DNA of 64,000 bases, taken from JAKZVK01 sp965248255 (GTDB lineage Bacteria > Acidobacteriota > Terriglobia > Bryobacterales > UBA6623). Under the pieces are notes generated by a model. It was not told the origin of the DNA. It saw nothing but the letters and a program-made list of their open reading frames with translations, and did no database searches. Of the stretch, positions 36,989 to 45,492 are shown in pieces (position 1 is the stretch's first letter; each line of letters starts with the position of its first letter). The stretch lies in contig CBDFIW010000003.1 in the NCBI GenBank assembly GCA_965248255.1, forward strand, positions 1,364,001 through 1,428,000, read 5' to 3'. The translations under genes were made by a program, and so were the position numbers.

Positions 36989-37305
36989 GAGGGGACGTGG
37001 TTGTCGTCCCATTTCCCTTCTCCGACCTTTCGCAAACAAAGCGAAGACCTGCGGTGGTCGCCGCCGATCTCATCGGGGACGACTTGGTCCTGTGCCAGAT
37101 TACAAGCCGTCAGCCTGGCGATATGTACGCGGTCGGGATCGAACAGGAAGATTTCCTGGAGGGCGGACTCAACCGGCCAAGCTACGTGCGTACAAATCGG
37201 CTCTTCACCGCTGATCGTCGAATCATCGCTTACAAGGCGGGCAGGCTTCGAAGTACGAAACTCCTGGACATAACAAAGGAAATCATCTCTCTCTTGGAAA
37301 GCTAA
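36973..37305 (+). CDS. MazF/PemK-family endoribonuclease toxin
   Basis: 110 residues from TTG 36973, inside the antitoxin 3' end. Motifs RGDVVVVPFPFSDLSQTKRRPAVV and LCQITS are the conserved MazF/PemK core. It cleaves mRNA in family members. An upstream in-frame ATG at 36910 would add 21 unlikely residues. The pair sits between two genes that normally adjoin (PSCyt and DUF1501). Confidence 0.82.
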   Translation: MERFIRGDVVVVPFPFSDLSQTKRRPAVVAADLIGDDLVLCQITSRQPGDMYAVGIEQEDFLEGGLNRPSYVRTNRLFTADRRIIAYKAGRLRSTKLLDITKEIISLLES

Positions 37306-37311
37306 GAAGAC

Positions 37312-38757
37312 ATGGACGTCAAAGCGCTTCTGTCAACCGAAACCCGCCGCGATTTCCTCAGGAACGTCGCTGCCGGCGTCGGCACGATGGCTCTCGGCGA
37401 CCTGCTCACCGTCGACGGCCTCACCGCCGCTTCTCTCCCATCCGACAACCCGCTCGCCCCGAAAGAGCCTCACTTAACCCCCAAGGCCAAGAACGTCATC
37501 TTCATGTTCATGGAGGGCGGGCCGACGCAGTTCGAACTGTTCGACGAAAAGCCGGCGCTGAAGAAGTATGACGGCGAGCCTCTCCCCGCGTCTCTGACGA
37601 AAGACCTCAAGCTCGCCTTCATCAAGCCGAACGCCGCCGTGATGGCCAGCTCGTTCCCGTTCCGGCGCTACGGGCAGTGCGGCATGGAGTTGAGCGAGTT
37701 GCTCCCCAACCTCGGGTCGATGGCCGACGACCTGTGCCTGGTGCGCTCGATGCACACAGACGCGTTCAACCATCACCCGGGACAACTGCTGCTCTTCACC
37801 GGCAGCACGCAGTTCGGGCGTCCCACCCTCGGAGCGTGGAGCTTATACGGGCTCGGCAGCGAATCACAGAACCTGCCCGGTTTTGTCGTCTTGCCGTCGG
37901 GACGAGGGACCAGCGGCGGCGCCAGCAACTTCTCAAGCGGTTTTCTTCCCTCCCACTATCAAGGCACCCTGTTCCGTAACAGCGGCGATCCGATTCTCTA
38001 CCTATCGAATCCGGACGGCATCAACCAAGCGTCGCAGAAGGCGACGATCGACTTGGTCCGCGACCTCAACCAACATCGCTTGGAGTCGAAGGGTGACGTC
38101 GAGATCGCCTCCCGCATGGCGTCGTATGAGCTGGCTTTTCGGATGCAGATGTCCGGCCCTGAGTTGGTCGACTTCTCCAGCGAACCGCAACACATCCTCG
38201 ACTTGTATGGCGTCAACAGCGATGATGAGGACAAGCGCGAGTTCGCCACAAACTGCTTACTGGCGCGGCGTATGGTGGAGCGCGGGGTGCGGTTCATCCT
38301 CATGATGGACGCAAGCTGGGACGATCACACGGAGCTGAACAAGAAGATCCCGAAGCGCCTACGCAAGATCGACCAACCGACGGCCGCGCTGATCAAGGAT
38401 CTCAAGCAGCGGGGGTTGCTCGATGACACGCTTATCGTGTGGGGCGGCGAGTTTGGCCGGACCCCGATGGTCGAGCACCGCAAACCCGAAGACCGCGACA
38501 ACGCCGGCCGCGATCACCATCCCAACGCCTACAGCATGTGGATGGCCGGCGGCGGCATCAAGGGCGGCCAGGTTGTAGGCGCAACCGACGACTTCTGCCT
38601 CAACATTACCGAAGACCCGGTGCACGTTCACGACTTGCAGGCGACGATTCTGCACTGCCTGGGCTTCGATCACACGCGGCTCACCTATCGCCACATGGGC
38701 CGCGAGTTTCGACTGACCGATGTGGCGGGCAAGGTAGTCGATAAGCTGTTGGTGTAA
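37312..38757 (+). CDS. DUF1501 family protein
   Basis: 481 residues with a twin-arginine-like start (TRRDFLRNVAAGVGTMALG). The body has the DUF1501 alkaline-phosphatase-like signature: NVIFMFMEGGPTQFELFD, DNAGRDHHPNAYSMWMAGGGIKGG and a final VHVHDLQATILHCLG. It is the standard partner of PSCyt/DUF1553 proteins, from which it is separated here by the MazF-type module. The stop is 3 bp before panB, so the two may be co-transcribed. Confidence 0.9.
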   Translation: MDVKALLSTETRRDFLRNVAAGVGTMALGDLLTVDGLTAASLPSDNPLAPKEPHLTPKAKNVIFMFMEGGPTQFELFDEKPALKKYDGEPLPASLTKDLKLAFIKPNAAVMASSFPFRRYGQCGMELSELLPNLGSMADDLCLVRSMHTDAFNHHPGQLLLFTGSTQFGRPTLGAWSLYGLGSESQNLPGFVVLPSGRGTSGGASNFSSGFLPSHYQGTLFRNSGDPILYLSNPDGINQASQKATIDLVRDLNQHRLESKGDVEIASRMASYELAFRMQMSGPELVDFSSEPQHILDLYGVNSDDEDKREFATNCLLARRMVERGVRFILMMDASWDDHTELNKKIPKRLRKIDQPTAALIKDLKQRGLLDDTLIVWGGEFGRTPMVEHRKPEDRDNAGRDHHPNAYSMWMAGGGIKGGQVVGATDDFCLNITEDPVHVHDLQATILHCLGFDHTRLTYRHMGREFRLTDVAGKVVDKLLV

Positions 38758-38760
38758 GAC

Positions 38761-39597
38761 ATGAGTGAACGAATCAAGCCTGTTCGCGCTCGCGACCTCA
38801 GGGCGAAGAAGAAGCGCGGTGAGCGAATCACCATGCTCACAGCCTACGATGCCACGATGGCGCGGCTGCTCGATCGTGCCGGCATCGATGCGCTGCTGGT
38901 GGGCGACTCGATGGGCATGGTGATCATGGGCGAGGAGACGACCATCCCCGTCACGCTCGAAGCGATGATTCATCATACGCGCGCGGTCACACGGGGGGCG
39001 AAGCGGGCGCTGGTCGTGGCCGACATGCCGTTCATGACCTATCAGGTGAGCGTCGCCGAGGCGGTGCGCAATGCGGGGCGGCTGATCCAGGAGGGCGGTG
39101 CATCGGCTGTGAAAGTCGAAGGCGGCCGGGGGGTGGTCGAGACCACGTCGCGGCTCGTGGAGGTCGGCATTCCTGTGATGGGCCATCTCGGACTGACGCC
39201 GCAGTCAGTTCACCAGCAGGGATTCCGCCCGCAAGCGCGACACCCCGAAGACGCCGAAGAGCTGCTTGCCGAAGCCCTCGCGCTTGAAACGGCCGGGGCT
39301 TTCGCCGTGGTGCTCGAGTCGATCCCCCCTGACGTTGCGGCGACGGTGAGCGGCGAACTGCACATCCCCACCATCGGCATCGGCGCCGGTCCGTTTTGCG
39401 ACGGACAGGTACTGGTCAGCTACGACGCCTTCGGGCTTTTCGACGAGTTCGTCCCTTCCTTCGTCAAACGCTACGCCCATCTGGGCGAGACGATAGCCGC
39501 CGCCACCGAGCAGTACATCGCCGATGTTCGCGAGGGGCGCTTCCCGGCTCACGAGCACACCCTGGCGGCCGCGGCTTCCCGCGGTAAGCAGAAGTAA
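38761..39597 (+). CDS. panB: 3-methyl-2-oxobutanoate hydroxymethyltransferase
   Basis: 278 residues. It makes ketopantoate from 2-oxoisovalerate and methylenetetrahydrofolate. Conserved motifs are MLTAYDATMARLLDRAGID, LVGDSMGMV (metal ligands), and IGIGAGPFCDGQVLV. ATG 38761 follows the DUF1501 stop closely. panC follows 8 bp later, so the two form a pantothenate operon. Confidence 0.96.
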   Translation: MSERIKPVRARDLRAKKKRGERITMLTAYDATMARLLDRAGIDALLVGDSMGMVIMGEETTIPVTLEAMIHHTRAVTRGAKRALVVADMPFMTYQVSVAEAVRNAGRLIQEGGASAVKVEGGRGVVETTSRLVEVGIPVMGHLGLTPQSVHQQGFRPQARHPEDAEELLAEALALETAGAFAVVLESIPPDVAATVSGELHIPTIGIGAGPFCDGQVLVSYDAFGLFDEFVPSFVKRYAHLGETIAAATEQYIADVREGRFPAHEHTLAAAASRGKQK

Positions 39598-39605
39598 GCC
39601 CCGAC

Positions 39606-40466
39606 ATGGCCGATTGGGTCGAGACCGTCGCCGAGGTGCGCAAGCGATTGGGGCCGGTTCGACGATCGGGCCGGATCCTCGGCCTCGTGCCCACCATGGG
39701 AGCCCTGCATGCCGGACACGCCGCGCTCATTGAGCAGGCCGTCCGCGAGTGCAACTGGATCGTCGTTAGTCTCTTTGTCAACCCAACGCAGTTCCACCGC
39801 GATGAGGACTATCAAACCTATCCACGGGACCGAACCGCCGACCTGGCGCTCTGCGGCAAGCTCGGAGTCAACCTCGTCTTCGCACCCAGCGCTGAGGAGA
39901 TGTACCGGCAACCGCAGCGCGCGTTTGTGGAGGTGGAGGAACTGACCGAGCACCTCTGCGGCCCGCACAGGCCGGGGCACTTTCGCGGCGTGGCGACAGT
40001 GGTGTCGAAGTTGTTCCATATCGTCCAACCGGACCGCGCCTACTTTGGCCAAAAGGACGGGCAGCAGTTGGCCGTGATTCGCCGCATGGTCGACGACCTT
40101 CACATGCCGCTCACGATCGTGCCGGTACCCACGGTCCGCGAGCACGACGGCTTGGCGCTCAGCTCACGGAACCAGCTTCTCAATGTTCAGGAGCGCAAGG
40201 CGGGGGTGGCTCTCTACCGGGGCCTTCAGGTCGCGGAGCGGCTGGTGGCCCAGGGTGAAACGTGCCCGGGTGAAGTGGTCAAGCAGGCCCTCGCCGTGAT
40301 CCAGGCTGAGCCCTTGGCACGGGTGGAGTACGTGGAGGTCGTCGATCCGGACGGGCTCCAACCGGTCATCGACATCACGGGGCCGGTTTTGATTGCCGGC
40401 GCGATGTGGGTGGGGACAACACGTCTGATCGACAACGTCACCGTGTCGCCTGGGCCAAGCGCCTGA
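39606..40466 (+). CDS. panC: Pantothenate synthetase
   Basis: 286 residues. It joins pantoate and beta-alanine using ATP. The HIGH-type motif is TMGALHAGHAAL. The pantoate-binding FVNPTQF segment, FGQKDGQQLAVIRRMV and the ALSSRN motif equivalent to KMSKS are present. Immediately follows panB. panD is not in the window. Confidence 0.96.
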   Translation: MADWVETVAEVRKRLGPVRRSGRILGLVPTMGALHAGHAALIEQAVRECNWIVVSLFVNPTQFHRDEDYQTYPRDRTADLALCGKLGVNLVFAPSAEEMYRQPQRAFVEVEELTEHLCGPHRPGHFRGVATVVSKLFHIVQPDRAYFGQKDGQQLAVIRRMVDDLHMPLTIVPVPTVREHDGLALSSRNQLLNVQERKAGVALYRGLQVAERLVAQGETCPGEVVKQALAVIQAEPLARVEYVEVVDPDGLQPVIDITGPVLIAGAMWVGTTRLIDNVTVSPGPSA

Positions 40467-40530
40467 GTCGCTGACGGTCGTAGCGCACGGCTCCCTGCCG
40501 CACGAACGCTGCTTGGCCGACAATGGGGCC

Positions 40531-41595
40531 ATGAGACACTCCTCGTCGCGCAGACACTTCCTGGCATCCACCTTGGCGGTATACCCCCTCGGCGCGGCAT
40601 CGGTCGCTGCCCCCACCAGGCGGCCCTCGGGCTCGCTCACCGATGTGCCCGGCGTGAAGGTCGGACACTTCACACACAAAGAGCGGCCCACGGGTTGCAC
40701 AGTGGTGCTGACCGAGGGCGGGGCCGTGGCGGGCGTCGACGTACGTGGCGGGGGGCCGGGCACGAGGGAAACGGACTTGTTGCGTCCGGAGGCGTCGGTG
40801 CAGCGGGTGCACGGCGTCGTGCTGTCGGGCGGCAGTGCGTATGGCTTGGCGGCGGCGGATGGCGTCATGCGCTACCTCGAAGAGAAAGAGGTCGGGTTTC
40901 GAGTCAGAACCGGGGTGGTGCCGATCGTCCCCGCGGCGATCTTGTTTGACTTGGGTCTGGGTGACGCCAAGATCCGCCCCGATCGGTCGTCGGGATACGC
41001 CGCGGCCAAGGCGGCTACGGGCAAGCCGGTTGCGCAGGGAAATGTCGGTGCCGGTGCGGGGGCGACTGTTGGGAAGATGTTCGGCGCCGGGCGTGCCATG
41101 AAGGGCGGCTCGGGGTCAGCATCAGTCCGGCTGCCGGGCGGACTCGTGGTCGCTGCGTTGGTGGCCGTCAATGCGATCGGGGATGTGGTGGACCCCGATA
41201 GCGGCTCCATCCTCGCCGGCGCTCGCTCCCAAGACGGGAAATCGTTCGCCGACACCATGGAGCAGATCCGCAGGGGCGTCGCGATGCCCGCCGCCCGGGC
41301 CGGTGAGAATACGACGATCGGCGTCGTTTCAGCCAACGTGGATTGGACGCAGGCGCAAGCCACGAAAGTAGCGCAGATGGCGCACGACGGGCTAGCGCGG
41401 GCGATCCGGCCCGTTCATATGCCGTTCGACGGCGACACGGTCTTCGCGTTGGGAACGGGTGGTCGGCGGGTCGGCCCGCGGCTGCTGGGTTACGTCGGGG
41501 CGCTGGCAGCGGACGTCATGGCGATGGCGGTGGTATCCGCGGTCGTGCGGGCTGAAGGCATCGAGGACTACCCCGCCCATCGGGACCTGGAATGA
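40531..41595 (+). CDS. P1/S58 family aminopeptidase (DmpA-like)
   Basis: 354 residues from ATG 40531, chosen because it opens a Tat-like signal (SSSRRHFLASTLAVYPLGA). The family N-terminal domain follows (TDVPGVKVGHFTHKE). The autoproteolytic site region is GENTTIGVVSANVD, where a Thr would become the nucleophile of the smaller chain. The substrate in the family is usually D- or beta-amino-acid peptides. The stop overlaps the next gene's ATG. Confidence 0.87.
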   Translation: MRHSSSRRHFLASTLAVYPLGAASVAAPTRRPSGSLTDVPGVKVGHFTHKERPTGCTVVLTEGGAVAGVDVRGGGPGTRETDLLRPEASVQRVHGVVLSGGSAYGLAAADGVMRYLEEKEVGFRVRTGVVPIVPAAILFDLGLGDAKIRPDRSSGYAAAKAATGKPVAQGNVGAGAGATVGKMFGAGRAMKGGSGSASVRLPGGLVVAALVAVNAIGDVVDPDSGSILAGARSQDGKSFADTMEQIRRGVAMPAARAGENTTIGVVSANVDWTQAQATKVAQMAHDGLARAIRPVHMPFDGDTVFALGTGGRRVGPRLLGYVGALAADVMAMAVVSAVVRAEGIEDYPAHRDLE

Positions 41596-41957
41596 AACCA
41601 CAGATGAACACGGATGAACACAGATTAAACCTCGTTACTGAAGCAGTCATCGGAAGCGCTTATCGTGTCGCGAATACGTTGGGCTGCGGGTTTCTCGAGA
41701 GGGTCTACGAGAACGCTTTGAGCCTTGAAATGAAGAGCGCAGGACTGTCTGTTAAACAGCAGTCTCCGGTGCGAGTTCATTACAGAGATCAGATCGGCGG
41801 CGAATACATAGCCGACTTGTTGGTCGAAGAGTGTGTCTTGGTCGAGTTGAAGGCGGTCAAGGCATTAGACGAAGTTCACATGGCTACGGGACTGAAGATA
41901 TGCGTGCTAATCAACTTCGGTAGGCCCAAGGTCCAAATCAGGCGCATCATCAACTAG
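41592..41957 (+). CDS. GxxExxY family protein, PD-(D/E)xK nuclease-like
   Basis: 121 residues from ATG 41592, which overlaps the preceding stop; ATG 41604 is an alternative. The name motif is visible as GFLERVY (residues 33-39). A compact PD-(D/E)xK signature follows: Asp75 in YIADLLV and Glu85-x-Lys87 in VELKA. The family has no established function. The coding sequence lies inside a 33-bp inverted repeat, and its first codons are part of the left arm, which suggests that gene and repeat move together. Confidence 0.8.
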   Translation: MKPQMNTDEHRLNLVTEAVIGSAYRVANTLGCGFLERVYENALSLEMKSAGLSVKQQSPVRVHYRDQIGGEYIADLLVEECVLVELKAVKALDEVHMATGLKICVLINFGRPKVQIRRIIN

Positions 41958-42011
41958 GAGCAGACCCTCACCCAGATTCATCTGTGTTTATCTGTGTTCA
42001 TCTGTGGTTTC
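41594..42011. mobile_element. Candidate mobile cassette: GxxExxY gene bounded by 33-bp inverted repeats
   Basis: The left arm 41594-41626 and right arm 41979-42011 match in inverted orientation at 30 of 33 positions. Each arm contains internal copies of a CACAGATGAACA-type unit with a 12-bp period. The element runs from the stop codon of the peptidase to one base before the ATG of the symporter, so it replaces the whole intergenic region. No separate transposase or clear target duplication is visible. Confidence 0.55.
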
Positions 42012-42012
42012 C

Positions 42013-43416
42013 ATGCTCTTCGCCATCATCCTCTACTCCGCCCTGCTCATCGGACTCGGTTTCTTCACGTCACGCCGGGTGAAGCGCGCCGCTGACTTCT
42101 ATGTGGCCGGGCGCGGTCTCGGTACGCCGTTGCTGTTTTCCACTTTCCTCGCCGCCAACCTAGGGGCGGGGTCAACGGTTGGGGTCGCCGGGTTCGGCTA
42201 CCGCGACGGCTTGTCGGCATGGTGGTGGGTCGCCTCGGCCGGTCTCGGGTCGCTCCTGCTGGCGTTTCTCATCGGGCCGCGTATCTACCGCATCGCTCGA
42301 CAAAACGATCTATTCACCGTAGGTGACTATCTGGAGCAGCGCTACAACCGCACGGTTCGGCTGCTAATGGCGGCCATGTTAGTGGTCGGATCGCCGGCCA
42401 TCCTGGCGGCGCAGTTGATCGCCATGGGCTTCGTCTTCCATGTCGTGACTGGGGTCTCGCCCGTCTGGGGTTCCGTGCTGGGCGGCGTGATCGTGACGGT
42501 CTACTTCACGGCCGGCGGGCTGCTCTCGTCAGCTTGGGTGAACCTGGTGCAAGTCGCTGTCAAGGCCGTGGGGTTCTCGATCGCCCTGCCGTGGGCGCTG
42601 CGCTACGTTGCCGGGTGGGACGCCATCAGCGCCGCCGCAAGCGAACAAGCAACGGTAACGGCCGGGAACTATCTCAGCCTTACCGGCATCGGGTGGAACG
42701 GCATCCTGGGGTACGCGGTCGTCCTGATTCCGTCTTTCTGCATCTCGCCGGGATTGATTCAAAAACTCTACGGAGCAAAGACGCAGGGAACGATCCGCTG
42801 GGGCGTCGGCCTTCAAGGGCTCACCCTGCTGTTCTATTCGTTCATGCCCGTGCTGCTCGGCATGGTGGCGTTCGCTCGCTTTCCCGGGCTCGAGAACCTC
42901 GAACTCGCGCTCCCGACGCTGCTGGCGGGGGCCTTTCCCGTATGGCTCGGCGGGTTGATGCTGGCCGCCATTTTTTCGGCCGAAGTCAGCTCGGCGGACG
43001 CCGTGCTGTTTATGCTGTCGACCTCGGTTGCGCGCGACTTGGTTCAGACGCTGAGCCGACGGGAGATGTCCGACCGGCGGTTACTGCGCGTGACGCGTAC
43101 GACCGCCGTGATCGCGGGCCTGGCCGGCATTGCGCTGGCCGTGTGGTTGCAATCGATTCTGAGTTCGCTGTTGATCTTCTACAGCTTGCTGACGGTCACT
43201 CTGACCGTTCCGTTGATCGCCGGGCTCTACTCGAAAGGCACACCCGCCGCGGCAGCCACCGCCTCGATTGTCACCGCCGTGCCCGTCACGCTCGCCGTCC
43301 ACCTCTTAACACAGGGCCAAGGCTGGGGAGTGATGAGTCCGGTGAGCCTGGGCATTCTTGTGAGCGCAGTGACTTTGGCCGTCTTTTCGCTGAACCGCGC
43401 TGTAGGGACGCGCTGA
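42013..43416 (+). CDS. Sodium:solute symporter family protein
   Basis: 467 residues with 12-13 predicted membrane helices and the SSS core (FYVAGRGLGTPLLFSTFLAANLGAGSTVG). The substrate is not predictable; carboxylates, sugars or amino acids are all possible. ATG 42013 is preceded by the inverted-repeat arm rather than by a ribosome site, so expression may depend on the inserted repeat or be poor. Confidence 0.9.
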   Translation: MLFAIILYSALLIGLGFFTSRRVKRAADFYVAGRGLGTPLLFSTFLAANLGAGSTVGVAGFGYRDGLSAWWWVASAGLGSLLLAFLIGPRIYRIARQNDLFTVGDYLEQRYNRTVRLLMAAMLVVGSPAILAAQLIAMGFVFHVVTGVSPVWGSVLGGVIVTVYFTAGGLLSSAWVNLVQVAVKAVGFSIALPWALRYVAGWDAISAAASEQATVTAGNYLSLTGIGWNGILGYAVVLIPSFCISPGLIQKLYGAKTQGTIRWGVGLQGLTLLFYSFMPVLLGMVAFARFPGLENLELALPTLLAGAFPVWLGGLMLAAIFSAEVSSADAVLFMLSTSVARDLVQTLSRREMSDRRLLRVTRTTAVIAGLAGIALAVWLQSILSSLLIFYSLLTVTLTVPLIAGLYSKGTPAAAATASIVTAVPVTLAVHLLTQGQGWGVMSPVSLGILVSAVTLAVFSLNRAVGTR

Positions 43417-43500
43417 ACTCATGGGCGCTTTCCGGAGCCGAGAGCTTGGCGGCAGCAGATTTCGTGGTGATGATCGGTTCGGCCATTCGGGTCGTGCGCT

Positions 43501-43880
43501 TTGCAAGAGGGTGTCGGCACATGGATGCGCCAAGCCGGGCTGGAGCTGATGCAGCTGATCATGGAAGACGAAGTCCGTCAGATGGCCGCCGAGCGCAGCC
43601 AACGCGCCAACCCGAGCAAGGCTACCGCTGGGGCCGCGAGGGCGGTTATCTGGTCGTTGATGGTCAGAAGGCTAAGATCCAACGGCCGCCCGTGCGCTCC
43701 ACCGATGGCCAGGAACAGAAGCTCGGCAGCTACGCACTGTTCCGGCGCAACGAACCTCTCGACGAAGCCGTTTGGGACGAGCTGCTGCGGGGCCTCTCGA
43801 CGCGAAACTACGGCCAGGTCGTGACCGCACTCGACAATCTTCGTCCCCGACCGCCCGCAGCTCAGGCCAAGGCGGCGTAG
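43501..43880 (+). pseudogene. Remnant of an IS256-type (mutator) transposase N-terminus
   Basis: The segment from 43501 (GTWMRQAGLELMQLIMEDEVRQM) continues after a one-base shift near 43620 as YRWGREGGYLVVDGQKAKI and LRGLSTRNYGQVV, ending at 43880. This order resembles the N-terminal part of IS256/mutator transposases. The catalytic domain is missing and no terminal repeats are found. It is an old fragment, unlikely to be functional. Confidence 0.6.
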
Positions 43881-44300
43881 ACTGGAGGTCCCGGAGAGCC
43901 GCCTGTTTCAACGGAGTTCCGTACATCTTCCGATCGAGAGAGAACGGGACGAAACGAACCCGATTCCACCCCAATCTTCCTGGAATCAACGCCTTGCAGT
44001 TAGGTTCAGGGTTCGTCGTCCCAGCTCTGCCATCGAGAACATGAAAGCAACCCAATTCCGCCAAAGCTGCTTGGCATCAAGGGCTTGCCGCCCAATCCAG
44101 GCCCTCACCGCACCCTTCAGCGGCGGAAAACACAAACGAACCCAATCTCACCCCGGCCATCGCCAGAGATTGCGCAGGATCCAGCCAACGCGACAATGGA
44201 TGCCATACCACAGCCCTCAAACCCCGCAGCGTGAGGCCCACCGGCACCCCCATCCCGGCACTACTTCGCGCTACCTTCTTAAGAGGAAGGAGAACCGGGC
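43881..44300. other. 420-bp gap with weak diverged repeats, no gene
   Basis: No convincing coding region. Three similar phrases of the type AACCCAATTCCGCC recur near 43959, 44047 and 44138, about 88-91 bp apart. This suggests a decayed tandem repeat of roughly 90 bp. The last bases hold AAGGAG, the ribosome site for the downstream channel gene. Confidence 0.4.
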
Positions 44301-45356
44301 ATGGATGTTCTTCAGATTGACTGGCGGCCGCTCGGGGGGGCCCTCGGCGGGCTCGTTGCGGCCGGCCTGCTGGGCCTGATCGTTTACGCGGTGCTTTACT
44401 CCATCGCGCGGCGCGTCGCCGACCGCACCGACAACATCATCGACAACTCACTCGTCCGTCACGGACACCGGCCGCTACGGTGGATCTTCCCGCTGCTGGC
44501 CGGCTTTCTCGCGATGCCGCTGTTGCCGTTCCCGGGCGCAGTCGCCGGACCCCTGAGGCACACGCTTGGGCTCGCACTCATCGCCACCCTAGCCTGGCTG
44601 TTAGTCTCGCTGATCGGCGTTCTTGATGATCTGGTCGCAGCCAAGTACCGCCTCGATGTGGAGGACAATCTCGAGGCGCGCGGCATACACACACAGATCG
44701 CCGTCCTCCGGCGGGTCGCGGTTATGGTCGTGAGCGTCGTGACCCTCTCCGTCATGCTGATGACTTTCCCTGGCGTGCGGGAGGTCGGCGCAACTCTGTT
44801 TGCCTCGGCAGGGTTAGCAGGACTTGTCGCGGGCATGGCCGCGCGGCCGACTCTTTCCAATCTCTTCGCGGGCGTGCAGATCGGGTTAAGCCGCCCCATG
44901 AACCTCGATGACTTAGTAACCGTGGCGGGCGAGACGGGCCGGATCGAAGAGATTCAGACGACCTTCGTTGTGGTCCGCCTGTGGGACGAGCGACGCCTTG
45001 TCGTGCCGCTATCGCACTTCATCGAGCAACCGTTCCAAAACTGGACACGCAAAACCGCGGATTGCCTCGGCACCGTAGTCTTACATACCGACTACACGGT
45101 CCCCGTAGATGGGGTGCGAGAAGAGTTGCACCGCATTCTTCAGGCCAGAGACGACTGGGACGGCAAGACCTGGAGCCTGCAAGTCACAGACGCCACCGAG
45201 CAGACAATGCAGTTGCGGGCGCTCATGAGCTCGGACTTGGGCAAGTCTTGGAGTCTGCGCTGCCACGTGCGTGAAGAGCTACTGAAGTTTCTCCAGGAGC
45301 GATACCCCGAGAGCCTACCGAGAACTCGGTCTCTGGTTGAGCAGGTTCCAAGCTAG
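44301..45356 (+). CDS. MscS-family mechanosensitive channel
   Basis: 351 residues, with AAGGAG nine bases before ATG 44301. The N-terminal half has four to five membrane helices. The pore helix (LFASAGLAGLVAGMAARPTLSNLFAGVQIG) is followed by the soluble beta domain (RPMNLDDLVTV, then GRIEEIQTTFVVVRLWD). It would release solutes on hypo-osmotic shock or act as a small-conductance channel. Confidence 0.9.
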   Translation: MDVLQIDWRPLGGALGGLVAAGLLGLIVYAVLYSIARRVADRTDNIIDNSLVRHGHRPLRWIFPLLAGFLAMPLLPFPGAVAGPLRHTLGLALIATLAWLLVSLIGVLDDLVAAKYRLDVEDNLEARGIHTQIAVLRRVAVMVVSVVTLSVMLMTFPGVREVGATLFASAGLAGLVAGMAARPTLSNLFAGVQIGLSRPMNLDDLVTVAGETGRIEEIQTTFVVVRLWDERRLVVPLSHFIEQPFQNWTRKTADCLGTVVLHTDYTVPVDGVREELHRILQARDDWDGKTWSLQVTDATEQTMQLRALMSSDLGKSWSLRCHVREELLKFLQERYPESLPRTRSLVEQVPS

Positions 45357-45423
45357 CGACAGACACTCCTCTCTGTCGGCCGGCGCGACGTCCGGTCCGC
45401 GCTAACTTTTCTTCCAGAGACCC

Positions 45424-45452
45424 TTGCATCGCTGCGCTAAGTGTGTAATAAT
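45424..45452 (+). promoter_or_regulatory. Probable promoter of argF
   Basis: TTGCAT (45424-45429) and AATAAT (45447-45452) are separated by 17 bp and match the -35 and -10 consensus at 3/6 and 5/6 positions. The argF ATG lies 40 bp downstream of the -10. The region is strikingly A/T-rich against its surroundings. Confidence 0.55.
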
Positions 45453-45459
45453 GCATTAT

Positions 45460-45477
45460 AGTGAATATTCATTCACA
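45460..45477 (+). promoter_or_regulatory. ARG box (ArgR operator) upstream of argF
   Basis: The 18-bp site has the form WN-TGAAT-N4-ATTCA-NW, an almost exact fit to the known ArgR operator consensus. A weaker second box (TGTGT-AATA-ATGCA) is centred about 20 bp upstream and overlaps the -10 hexamer. This matches the paired-box layout of ArgR targets. Binding would block transcription. An argR gene lies downstream at 49239. Confidence 0.7.
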
Positions 45478-45492
45478 AAGCGGAGGGCCCTG

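Noticed and set aside
42534..43880. 448-residue plus-strand frame
   Set aside because: The first 880 bp are the alternate frame of the sodium:solute symporter. Only the last part after about 43620 is real, as the tail of the transposase remnant.
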